Assembly (NCBI RefSeq): GCF_016583565.1
Contig: NZ_NRRF01000023.1
Span: 1-64,000, forward strand
Length of the DNA stretch: 64,000 nt
Direction: 5' to 3'
From: Thiocystis violacea
GTDB taxonomy: Bacteria; Pseudomonadota; Gammaproteobacteria; Chromatiales; Chromatiaceae
Position numbers and translations under genes: made by a program. Within the stretch, counting starts at the first letter, position 1; every line of letters starts with the position of its first letter. The notes beneath the pieces are model-generated. The model was not told the origin of the DNA and ran no database searches. It worked only from the letters and a program-made list of their open reading frames with translations. Below are positions 13,004 to 20,799 of the stretch, piece by piece.

Positions 13004-13582
13004 ATGAGCCGACTCAGCCTCACCAAGACGGCGACACATCCCTTTCTCCTGGCACTGCTGTTAGCCTGCAGTCACACAAGCCTCGACGCCATGTCCATGC
13101 TGCCCCTGCCGACACTTGGGCACTCCACGACGGCGGCTGCACCCTTGTCCCCACCCGCGTCCGGCATGGCCGATCGGGTCGTCGTCAAGAAGGGGGAACG
13201 CAGGCTCTACCTCATGCAGGGCGACCGACCGATCCGCTCCTATCCGATCGCGCTTGGCTTCAAACCGACGGGGCACAAACGGCAGCGCGGTGACGGACGC
13301 ACCCCCGAGGGCCGCTACCAGCTGGACTGGAAGAACCCTCAAAGCAGTTTCCACAAGTCATTGCATGTCTCCTACCCCAACCAGCGCGATCGCATGCGCG
13401 CCGCCTTCCGAGGGGTTGCGGCGGGCGGCATGATCATGATCCATGGGCAGCCCAATCGCCGAAGACCGCCGGATCCCATCGAGGGCGATTGGACGCAAGG
13501 CTGTATCGCCGTGTCCAATGAGGCCATCGACGACATCTGGAGGCTCACGGCGAGCGGGACACCGATCGAGATCCTGCCGTAA
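13004..13582 (+). CDS. L,D-transpeptidase (YkuD domain), secreted
   Basis: A protein of about 192 residues with a YkuD catalytic domain. ADRVVVKKGERRLYL opens the domain. MIMIHGQPN supplies the conserved His, and GDWTQGCIAVSNE supplies the nucleophile Cys in the S/TxGC motif. Such enzymes make 3-3 crosslinks or attach proteins to peptidoglycan; which of these applies cannot be told. I chose the ATG at 13004 because it starts a good signal peptide (hydrophobic FLLALLLAC). An ATG at 12974 and a TTG at 12896 are in frame. It is co-directional with mltD, another murein enzyme. Confidence 0.85.
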   Translation: MSRLSLTKTATHPFLLALLLACSHTSLDAMSMLPLPTLGHSTTAAAPLSPPASGMADRVVVKKGERRLYLMQGDRPIRSYPIALGFKPTGHKRQRGDGRTPEGRYQLDWKNPQSSFHKSLHVSYPNQRDRMRAAFRGVAAGGMIMIHGQPNRRRPPDPIEGDWTQGCIAVSNEAIDDIWRLTASGTPIEILP

Positions 13583-13636
13583 GCGCTGCCAGCGGCCAAA
13601 CCACCTCATCCGCCGACAGGCTCACCGCAAGCGCCG

Positions 13637-14176
13637 CTACCAGGGCAGCATGCGACGCAGGCCGTTGTCCTTCAGCACGTACTGATGCCAGAGCGCGGCG
13701 ACCACATGCAGCCCGATCAGGACATAGAGAAAGATCTCCATCGGCTCGCCATGGAAGACATCTTCCATCAGCTCATGCAGACCCTGCATCTGGCCCGTGA
13801 CGGAGGGGATCTGCAGTCCGAAGAAGTTTGCCGCATAGTCCTTGGAGGCGACCCGGAGATAGCCAAAGATGGGCACCAGCAAGGTGGACAGATTCAGGAG
13901 CACATGGGCAGCGTTCGCCGCAACTTGACTCCATTTCGGGGCGTCGATCAACACCGGCGGCGGCACCAGCTTGCGCCAGCCCAAGCGCGCAATCGTCAGC
14001 AGAAAGACCAGAATACCCAGTGACATATGGAGCCCGAGCCAGACAGACTCGGATTCCTCCGGCACCATTTCACGGATCGTGTTGGTCACGAAAAGCCCCA
14101 ACAACAGGAGCGCGATCAACCAGTGGAACCCCTGCGCGACCAGTCCGTAGCGCTCGACCTTGACCTCTTGACCCAT
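13637..14176 (-). CDS. Cytochrome b561 family protein
   Basis: A 179-residue four-helix membrane protein. Candidate haem-ligating histidines lie in the transmembrane helices: His18 (QGFHWL), His50 (WLGLHMS), His157 (IGLHVV) and His164 (LWHQYV). The opening RYGLVAQGFHWLIALL and the closing ALWHQYVLKDNGLRRMLP are typical of the CybB/b561 family, which moves electrons between quinol and periplasmic acceptors. Partners are not evident nearby. It is convergent with the transpeptidase gene. Confidence 0.9.
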   Translation of the reverse strand: MGQEVKVERYGLVAQGFHWLIALLLLGLFVTNTIREMVPEESESVWLGLHMSLGILVFLLTIARLGWRKLVPPPVLIDAPKWSQVAANAAHVLLNLSTLLVPIFGYLRVASKDYAANFFGLQIPSVTGQMQGLHELMEDVFHGEPMEIFLYVLIGLHVVAALWHQYVLKDNGLRRMLPW

Positions 14177-14386
14177 GAGCCGACATCCTCAATGTGACGT
14201 GAAGAAAACCATGAGTTTCCCATGGGATTGTGCAAAGACAAAGCGCCACGACGACGGCCAGGCTTCTGCACCGGGCGGTTCATCGCGCCGCTTGAGTCAA
14301 ATTCGAGCGAGGGCGAGATGGCGCTCGCCCCTTGCAACGAACATGGGGCAGTTGGCATCCAGGCAAAACACGAGGCCGTGGACGGT

Positions 14387-15574
14387 TCAAGGCACTGACA
14401 GAAAGAAACGCAGCATCGCTTGCGAGGCGTCTGGCCCCTCTGGCTCCGAGAAGCGACCCGTCACGTCCCCACCGGACCAGCCATGCCCGAGCCCGTTCAG
14501 GGTCCAAAGCTCCGCCCTCAACACCCCAGCGCCATCAAAATAGCGCGCGCGGCTGCAGCCTGAGCCACCCGCGGACACCAGCGCCTCGCGCTCCACGCGG
14601 ATTGGCCCCGCGCCCCCCTCGCGATCGGGCAGAAATTGCGCGACGAGCGGCGCCGCGTTGGCGGGATGCACCGTCATGTCCGCGTCGCCCTGAAACACGA
14701 TGACAGGGACCGGCCGCACCGCACGCGGGGATTGCTCACGCCCACTCGGCCCCTGCGCCATGACCGACATGGCCGAGACCATGTCCTGGGCGGCGGCATA
14801 CCGCACCCCAGAGTGAACCCCGACGGCGGCGAAGAGATCCGGATAGATCGCGGCTAGCGTCGCCGCCATCGCGCCACCCGCGGAGAAGCCGGCCACGAAG
14901 ACGCGCGCATGGTCGGCGTCGAGCGACGCGACGACCTGCCGCGTCATACCGGCAAGGATGCCGGGCTCGCCGGCGTCCCGGCGCTGATGCTCAGGGCTAT
15001 ACCAGTTCCAGCAGCCCGAGACATTGGCGCCGAGCGATTGCGCTGGATAAAGAACCACCAGGCCCTCGACTTCCGCCAACCCGTTCATGCGGGTGACCGC
15101 CGCGAAGTCCTCGGGATCCTGGGCGCAGCCGTGCAGCATGACGAGGAGCGGCGGCTTGACGTCCAGTCGGCGCTCTGGGACGAACAGCCTGTAGTCGCGC
15201 GAGCCTGCCGTGTTGGAATAGCTCCCGCGCGTGAAGCCCCGCATGGGCCGCGCCCCATCGACGCGGCGCACAGCGTCGGGGCTTGGCGCATCCGGTTGCA
15301 CAGCTGTCTTGCCAGCGCCCGCGCCAGGCTGAGGCCCCGCGGCCGCCCCCGCGACGGATTGGGCGTCGTCCGCGACACTAGAGGTTTGTGCGGCGGCGAG
15401 ATCCAGCGAGCAACCCGTCAGAGCGCGCTGCATGAGCGCAGTCGCTTCGGAGAGGCGACCCGCCTGGGTCAGTCGAGTCGCCTCGGCGATCGCGGCCTTC
15501 AAGGTTTCGTTCACCGACCGACACCAACCAAGAACCGCCTTGTCCAGCGACGCGGTTCTTGGACGAGCTGACAT
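14387..15574 (-). CDS. PHB depolymerase family esterase (PhaZ-like)
   Basis: A 395-residue protein. The N-terminal ~110 residues include a stretch (LKAAIAEATRLTQAGRLSEATALMQRAL) seen in the poly(3-hydroxybutyrate) depolymerase/esterase family, followed by an Ala/Pro-rich linker. The alpha/beta hydrolase domain has PPLLVMLHGCAQDPEDFA, the nucleophile elbow GFSAGGAMA, an acid in FQGDADMTVHP and a His in GLGHGWSGG. No signal peptide is visible, so it probably acts on intracellular polyester or soluble esters. Whether it truly degrades PHB is not shown. No pha genes are nearby. Confidence 0.85.
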   Translation of the reverse strand: MSARPRTASLDKAVLGWCRSVNETLKAAIAEATRLTQAGRLSEATALMQRALTGCSLDLAAAQTSSVADDAQSVAGAAAGPQPGAGAGKTAVQPDAPSPDAVRRVDGARPMRGFTRGSYSNTAGSRDYRLFVPERRLDVKPPLLVMLHGCAQDPEDFAAVTRMNGLAEVEGLVVLYPAQSLGANVSGCWNWYSPEHQRRDAGEPGILAGMTRQVVASLDADHARVFVAGFSAGGAMAATLAAIYPDLFAAVGVHSGVRYAAAQDMVSAMSVMAQGPSGREQSPRAVRPVPVIVFQGDADMTVHPANAAPLVAQFLPDREGGAGPIRVEREALVSAGGSGCSRARYFDGAGVLRAELWTLNGLGHGWSGGDVTGRFSEPEGPDASQAMLRFFLSVP

Positions 15575-15767
15575 GCGACGTTGAATTCCATGCGCCCTAG
15601 TAACGCAGAGACATCGCGCACGTCAACGCGAATCGTCCGACTGGTGTCCCGGAGGGGACGCGCAAGCCCGTCGTTTTGTCGGGTTGCCGGACACATAGAC
15701 TCCTGCGAGAGTAGACGACAGAAGAACGAGCGGACTTGCGGTCCGCCGGCCCCGAGGAGCCTGCCCC

Positions 15768-16787
15768 ATGCCACTGCCACCGCACACTCACACGACCCAG
15801 CCCCCTCTGCAGGACCGGTTCGGGCGACAGGTGACCTATGTCCGTTTGTCGATCACGGATCGCTGCGATCTGCGATGCGTCTATTGCATGCACGAAGACA
15901 TGCGGTTCTTGCCGCGCAATCAGCTCTTGACGCTTGAGGAGACGGCCCGGCTCGGCCGATGTTTCAGCGAGCTTGGCGTCACCCGCTTCCGCATCACGGG
16001 TGGCGAGCCCCTGATGCGCCGAAACGCCCTTTGGCTGTTCGAGCAGCTCGGCGCCCAGCCGGGTATCGAGGATCTGAGCCTGACCACCAATGGGACGCAG
16101 CTCGCACGCTTCGCCCAGTCCCTCAAAGACGCCGGCGTCACCCGCGTCAACATCAGTCTGGATTCGCTGCAACCCCAACGCTTCAGGCGCATCACGCGAC
16201 TTGGTGACATCGGCAAGACGCTGTCAGGGATCGAGGCGGCGATGCGCGCCGGTTTTCGGCGCATCAAGCTCAACGCCGTCATCTTGAAGCACCGCAATCA
16301 CGACGAAGTCCTGGATCTGACAGGCTTCGCCATCGAGCGCGGTCTCGACATCAGCTTCATCGAGGAGATGCCGCTCGGCTTGATCGGCGAGCATGACCGC
16401 GCCGAGGCCTTCTACCCCAGCGACGCGATCCGAGCACAGCTCGAAAGCCGCTTCGAGCTGGTTCCCACCATCGAGTCGACCGGCGGACCCTCCAAGTACT
16501 ACCGGATCGTCGGCGAAGAGACGCGCGTCGGCTTCATCTCCCCGCACAGCCACAACTTTTGCGCCGACTGCAATCGCGTACGCGTCACCGCGGAAGGCCG
16601 CCTGCTGCTCTGCCTCGGGCAAGCCTATTCGGCCGATCTGCGTCGCAGTCTGCGCGCCCACCCAACCGACGACCAACGGGTCAAGGAAGCCATGGTCGCG
16701 GCAATGGACCTCAAGCCACGCGGACACGCCTTCGAGCTCGGTGGCACGCCAGTGCTCGTCCGGCATATGAACATGACCGGGGGTTGA
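15768..16787 (+). CDS. moaA: GTP 3',8-cyclase MoaA
   Basis: A 339-residue radical SAM enzyme that starts molybdenum cofactor synthesis by rearranging GTP. The N-terminal cluster motif is CDLRCVYCM, and the second [4Fe-4S] site near the C terminus is in NFCADCNRVRVTAEGRLLLCLG. ITGGEPLMR and TTNGTQL are standard. The C-terminal GG tail typical of MoaA is present (MTGG). GAGGAG lies about eight bases before the ATG. No other moa gene is in the window; folE, another GTP-consuming pterin enzyme, follows. Confidence 0.95.
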   Translation: MPLPPHTHTTQPPLQDRFGRQVTYVRLSITDRCDLRCVYCMHEDMRFLPRNQLLTLEETARLGRCFSELGVTRFRITGGEPLMRRNALWLFEQLGAQPGIEDLSLTTNGTQLARFAQSLKDAGVTRVNISLDSLQPQRFRRITRLGDIGKTLSGIEAAMRAGFRRIKLNAVILKHRNHDEVLDLTGFAIERGLDISFIEEMPLGLIGEHDRAEAFYPSDAIRAQLESRFELVPTIESTGGPSKYYRIVGEETRVGFISPHSHNFCADCNRVRVTAEGRLLLCLGQAYSADLRRSLRAHPTDDQRVKEAMVAAMDLKPRGHAFELGGTPVLVRHMNMTGG

Positions 16788-17022
16788 AGTCGGAACGTCG
16801 CCCGCTCGACCGAATCACAGCATCCGGCGGACCGCTGTGCCTCGCCGAGCCTTCAGTGCACTGCGCCAGCGTCTCGCCCCCCTCGGCGGCGACCCCTCTG
16901 GGAATCGCCTCGCCTTCTAATTCCGTCGATCAGCCCCACTCTGCTGAACAGAAGGCGAACAGATCCTGACGTCAGCCGCGACCCCGATCTCACTGGGAGC
17001 GCGCAAGGAAAGAGGCGATACC

Positions 17023-17661
17023 ATGTCCGACAAGTCACAGCTATCCAAGATGATCGCGCGCAGCCGCTACGCGACCAGTTTCGAGCCCGAGCCGGAGGAA
17101 GAGGTCTACGATGCGGGCAAGGAGACCCTCGTGCGCAGCATGCTGTGCGAGATCGGCGAAGACCCGAATCGCGAAGGCTTGAGGCGAACGCCCCTGCGGG
17201 TCGCCAAGGCGATGGACTTCCTGACCAGCGGCTACAGCCTGTCCGCCGAAGAGATCATCAAGGGCGCCATCTTCGAGGAAGACGTCAAGGAGATGGTGAT
17301 CGTCCGCGACATCGAGTTCTACTCCATGTGCGAGCACCACATGCTGCCCTTCTTCGGCCATGCGCACGTCGGCTACCTGCCCAACGGCCATGTGGTTGGC
17401 CTGAGCAAGGTCGCCCGCGTCGTCGATGTCTTCGCCCGCCGCCTCCAGGTTCAGGAGCGCCTCACCAGTCAGGTCGCCGATGCCTTGATGGAGCACCTCG
17501 GCGCGCACGGCGTCGCGGTCGTCATCGAAGCCAGTCACACCTGCATGATGATGCGCGGGGTCCAGAAACAGCGCAGCACAACCGTCTCCAGCGCGATGCG
17601 CGGCGCCTTCCAGGACGATCCAATGACCCGCTCGGAGTTCATGTCGTTCATCAAGAGCTGA
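17023..17661 (+). CDS. folE: GTP cyclohydrolase I
   Basis: A 212-residue homodecameric enzyme that converts GTP to 7,8-dihydroneopterin triphosphate for folate. The zinc ligands are in [10 protein letters not shown], and the third Cys is in [34 protein letters not shown] and [10 protein letters not shown] are diagnostic. AAAGAGG lies just upstream of the ATG. It runs convergently with the HDOD gene. Confidence 0.96.
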   Translation: MSDKSQLSKMIARSRYATSFEPEPEEEVYDAGKETLVRSMLCEIGEDPNREGLRRTPLRVAKAMDFLTSGYSLSAEEIIKGAIFEEDVKEMVIVRDIEFYSMCEHHMLPFFGHAHVGYLPNGHVVGLSKVARVVDVFARRLQVQERLTSQVADALMEHLGAHGVAVVIEASHTCMMMRGVQKQRSTTVSSAMRGAFQDDPMTRSEFMSFIKS

Positions 17662-17742
17662 CAGAGGCCATCGCGGCGCGCCAGGGCTGCTCGACCCGAC
17701 CGCGGGCATTACCGGACAAACAGGCTTCGGCAAGCCTCGCCG

Positions 17743-18624
17743 CTAGTGCCCCGCCAAGGCGGCAAGACGGCTCCAGGCTTCGTCGGAGAGCGCCAGTTCT
17801 TGGCTGGCGGATTCGCGGTAATCGAGCATCTCCGAGGAGTCGTGGGTTTCGTGACGGACGCCGGCGAGATAGTAGGCGAGCTTGGCAATGGCGATCAGGG
17901 CACGAACCCGGTAATCCTCGAGTCCAGTGATTTCTTGTTCGTGGTGATGATAGATCGCCATCGCCAGGTGCTCGGGGAGTCGCCAAGTACCGGCGAGCAG
18001 GAATCCAACGGCCATGTGGTCGACTCCGAACAAGCGTCGCTCGCAGTCGATCAGGGCTTGCGGCGCGGCAAAATTGCACAGGACCCACTCGGAGCTGTAG
18101 TCCGGCACGAGATCCGCGAAGATGAGGCTGCCCACGTCCTGCATGATGCCGAAGAGATAGGCTTCGTCGGCAGTGACACCCTCCACATCTCCCGAGATCG
18201 CAGCCATGAGGCGAGCCTGCGCCATGGCGGCGTCCCAGACCGCGCGCGATCGCCCATCGCCGGCGCCCAGGACGCGATTGATGGCCTCGGCCGTCACCAG
18301 ATTCGCCAGCTTCCCGATGCCCATCAGCATGACGGCACGCTGCACACTGCTGATCTTCGTCGGACAGAAGAAGAACGGCGAATTGACGGTCTTGAGCACC
18401 TGTCCGGCCATGGCGGGGTCTTGCCCGATGAGTTCGGCGGCACGCCGCAAGTCCGGCTCCGGCCGCCGCAGCTCGTCTCTCAGCGCGAAGACGAGGTCCG
18501 GGATCTGTGGAACCCTGGCCCTGCGAATCGCGCGAAACGCCGACTCCAGCTCGGACTTGGATGGATAGCGGTCGGACGCCGAAGCCCGCGGGCTTGCGTT
18601 GGCGGCTAGAGTCATGGAGATCAT
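17743..18624 (-). CDS. HDOD domain signalling protein
   Basis: A protein of about 293 residues whose middle is an HDOD domain: ELIGQDPAMAGQVLKTVNSPFFF, AVMLMGIGKLANLV and EAYLFGIMQDVGSLIF. HDOD proteins are thought to be non-catalytic relatives of HD hydrolases that act in signal transduction, often with GGDEF or chemotaxis modules; the partner here is unknown. The start is ATG at 18624 or 18615. The frame is open to 18831, but the extra part is low-complexity and unlikely to be coding. Confidence 0.85.
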   Translation of the reverse strand: MISMTLAANASPRASASDRYPSKSELESAFRAIRRARVPQIPDLVFALRDELRRPEPDLRRAAELIGQDPAMAGQVLKTVNSPFFFCPTKISSVQRAVMLMGIGKLANLVTAEAINRVLGAGDGRSRAVWDAAMAQARLMAAISGDVEGVTADEAYLFGIMQDVGSLIFADLVPDYSSEWVLCNFAAPQALIDCERRLFGVDHMAVGFLLAGTWRLPEHLAMAIYHHHEQEITGLEDYRVRALIAIAKLAYYLAGVRHETHDSSEMLDYRESASQELALSDEAWSRLAALAGH

Positions 18625-18939
18625 CGCTCGTTGTCCGGGGCCATGCGCAGCCAGCCGTGGATCGGTGTGTTTGGCCTTGTCTTGGGATACACCGAAGCTT
18701 AACCCAGCCACCTGGGCGCTGTTCTGTGCGGCACTCCGCAAGATCGGGAGATCGCCCGCGAGCCGCAGCGGACGCATCACGGATCGAACGGATGACCGAG
18801 TCGTCGCGCCCAATCCAGGAATCGACGGCACTCGACAGGTTGAGTAGGATCCCCGAAAAAGGGTCGGCCGGGTTCACGGAAGCGTGACCCTGTTCGCGAT
18901 CGATTCCATGTTCAACGCGGAGAAGAAGACACCTCACCG
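18625..18939. other. Divergent intergenic region between HDOD gene and tpm
   Basis: This is 315 bases expected to hold two outward promoters. A GGGTTCACG / CGTGACCC imperfect hairpin lies near 18873-18893. I see no coding frame I would defend. Confidence 0.45.
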
Positions 18940-19608
18940 ATGGATACTGAATTCTGGCTCGAACGCTGGCGTTGGCGCGAGATCGGCTGGCATCTGGACG
19001 AGATCAATACACACCTGCAGGAACACTGGCCCAAGCTCGGGCTGACGCCTGGCACCCTGGTCTTCGTCCCGCTCTGCGGCAAGACGCTCGACCTCATCTG
19101 GCTGGTCAGCCAAGGATTCCGGGTCATCGGCGTCGAGATCAGCGAGATTGCCGTCGAGGAGATCTTCAGGGAGCATGGGTTGACGCCCAGGATCACCGAG
19201 ACGCTCCCCTTCCGACGCTATCAGATCGACGAGCTTACCGTCCTGTGCGGCGACTTCTTCGATCTGACGTCCGAGCATCTGCACGACGTCGGCGCCGTCT
19301 TCGACCGCGCATCACTGATCGCGCTGCCACCAGAGCTGCGAAGCCGCTATGCGAGCCAGATGAATCGACTCTTCCCGGGCGGGCTGGACACCCTGCTGGT
19401 CACCCTGAGCTACGACCAGGGCCAAATGACCGGCCCGCCCTTCTCTGTTCAATCCGCGGAAGTGGAGCATCTCTTCAGCGAGACATACCGGATCGAGACG
19501 CTGGCCTCTTTCGATGCCTTGGCCGAGTCGCCGCAGTTTCGCCAGCGCGGACTCACGGCGCTCTCCGAGCAGGTCTATCGCCTGGCGCCCCTGGCGAGAT
19601 CCGCCTGA
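18940..19608 (+). CDS. tpm: Thiopurine S-methyltransferase
   Basis: A 222-residue SAM-dependent methyltransferase. MDTEFWLERWRWREIGWH, VPLCGKTLDLIWLVSQGFRVIGVEISEIA and DRASLIALPPELRSRYA are signature stretches of the bacterial TPMT family. Bacterial members methylate thiopurines and also selenium or tellurium oxyanions in some species. The physiological substrate here is unknown. It is a stand-alone gene, convergent with the alpha/beta hydrolase gene. Confidence 0.94.
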   Translation: MDTEFWLERWRWREIGWHLDEINTHLQEHWPKLGLTPGTLVFVPLCGKTLDLIWLVSQGFRVIGVEISEIAVEEIFREHGLTPRITETLPFRRYQIDELTVLCGDFFDLTSEHLHDVGAVFDRASLIALPPELRSRYASQMNRLFPGGLDTLLVTLSYDQGQMTGPPFSVQSAEVEHLFSETYRIETLASFDALAESPQFRQRGLTALSEQVYRLAPLARSA

Positions 19609-19609
19609 G

Positions 19610-19627
19610 GCACTGCCAGCGGTTTAG
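19610..19627. repeat. 18-bp direct repeat, copy A
   Basis: GCACTGCCAGCGGTTTAG begins two bases after the tpm stop codon. An identical copy lies at 19831-19848. The two bracket the 155-bp palindromic element but do not abut it. Confidence 0.85.
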
Positions 19628-19666
19628 GCGATTTCCGGGAAACAACAGACCCGCAGTTCCGATCCC

Positions 19667-19821
19667 GTAGGATGGGCAAAGCCCTGGCGATGCGCTTCTT
19701 TCGGAGCACCGAGGGTCGAGGGGCGTGCCCATCATCCCAGCTCAGCGTCTTGCAAGATGGGCACGTCCGTCTGGCGCCGAGGTTGGGCGCGAGCCCAGAG
19801 CTCGGACTTTGCCCATCCTAC
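19667..19821. repeat. 155-bp palindromic interspersed repeat, copy 1
   Basis: The ends are perfect 15-bp inverted repeats, GTAGGATGGGCAAAG and CTTTGCCCATCCTAC. An inner pair, GTGCCCATC and GATGGGCAC, is also inverted, so the unit can fold into a large nested hairpin. A second full copy of exactly the same length is at 26968-27122 and a half copy is at 62074-62150. It sits between the convergent ends of tpm and the hydrolase gene. Confidence 0.88.
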
Positions 19822-19830
19822 CGATCTGCG

Positions 19831-19848
19831 GCACTGCCAGCGGTTTAG
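19831..19848. repeat. 18-bp direct repeat, copy B
   Basis: This is identical to 19610-19627. It overlaps the stop codon (19845-19847) of the minus-strand hydrolase gene. Confidence 0.85.
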
Positions 19849-20759
19849 CCTCGCCAGAACTGATCCAAGGTCTCGACCGTATCCTCGGGATTCTCCCAGT
19901 GCGGCAGCCCTTTGTGCGGGGCCAATCTCACCCGCTGCCAGCTGGGGCGGGCGAGGAGAAAGGCATCGAGGCGATCGAAGGTCACGAAGGGATCCTGATC
20001 CGCGATCACCAATCCCCGCAAGGCGCCCAGTGCGCCGTAGAGCCTGTCCGTGGCATCCGGCGTGAACAGCCGCGTCGAGAGAAAGGCCAGCGGGGCATGT
20101 CTGGCACCAGGTTGATGCGAGGTCGCGTAGGCGTAGTCGATCATCGACTTCGGCGCCTGGCCGACGAAACAGAGGCCCAAGAAATAGGCGATGCTGCGCC
20201 GCGAGGCGACCAGGTCGTACAACCGCTGACTCAGGACGGGGAGATTCAAGATGCGCGCCGCCGTGCCGGCGACACCCGGACTCGGAAGTGATTGCCGACT
20301 GAAACCCGTCGGCGAAATCAGGACCAAGGAGGCGACGTGATCCGGCGCTAGCAGGGCGGCCCGCGCGGCGAACTCACAGCTCAGGGAGAGCGCGACCAGG
20401 TCTGCCGCCTCGACGACGACACTTGTCAGAAGAGCGGCGATCGCCTCCGCGTAGAGCTCGGGGCTGTAGTCTCTCGACGCCCGGTCCGAATGGCCGAAAC
20501 CTGGCAGATCCAGGCTATAGACAGGTCGGCGGCCAGCATAGTGCTCGAAGAGGGGGCGCACCTCGAAACTGCTCGCGGCGGCGTTGATGCTGTGGATGAG
20601 GACGATGGGCCGACCCTGCCCGCGGCGGTCGGCATAGTAGGCAAGGCGCACGCCGGACTGGGTTCGCAACGCCTCGCGAGGGGCGTCGAGGGCTTCGGGA
20701 AGGTCGATGTTCTTCTTGGTCACAAGGGTTAGGTCTAGCGCGTAAAAAAAGGCCGCCAC
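19845..20759 (-). CDS. Alpha/beta hydrolase with atypical nucleophile elbow
   Basis: A 304-residue alpha/beta hydrolase fold protein. The oxyanion region is IVLIHSINAAASS, the strand-5 turn reads VALSLSCEFAARAA, an acid lies in IADQDPFV, and a late His is in PHKGLPHWENPED. The usual GxSxG elbow is replaced by S-L-S-C-E, so catalysis is not certain. The start is a GTG at 20759, with an alternative GTG at 20723 giving VTKKNIDLPEALD; neither has a good Shine-Dalgarno. The substrate is unknown. It is separated by 40 bases from the upstream DUF1631 gene. Confidence 0.75.
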   Translation of the reverse strand: MAAFFYALDLTLVTKKNIDLPEALDAPREALRTQSGVRLAYYADRRGQGRPIVLIHSINAAASSFEVRPLFEHYAGRRPVYSLDLPGFGHSDRASRDYSPELYAEAIAALLTSVVVEAADLVALSLSCEFAARAALLAPDHVASLVLISPTGFSRQSLPSPGVAGTAARILNLPVLSQRLYDLVASRRSIAYFLGLCFVGQAPKSMIDYAYATSHQPGARHAPLAFLSTRLFTPDATDRLYGALGALRGLVIADQDPFVTFDRLDAFLLARPSWQRVRLAPHKGLPHWENPEDTVETLDQFWRG

Positions 20760-20799
20760 CGGCCTCGAGAGCCGCCAGGCGGGGCTTTGGTGCGGTCGC

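Noticed and set aside
15575..15767. Molybdenum cofactor riboswitch ahead of moaA
   Set aside because: I looked for the conserved Moco RNA motif in the leader and could not match it. There is only an ordinary Shine-Dalgarno.
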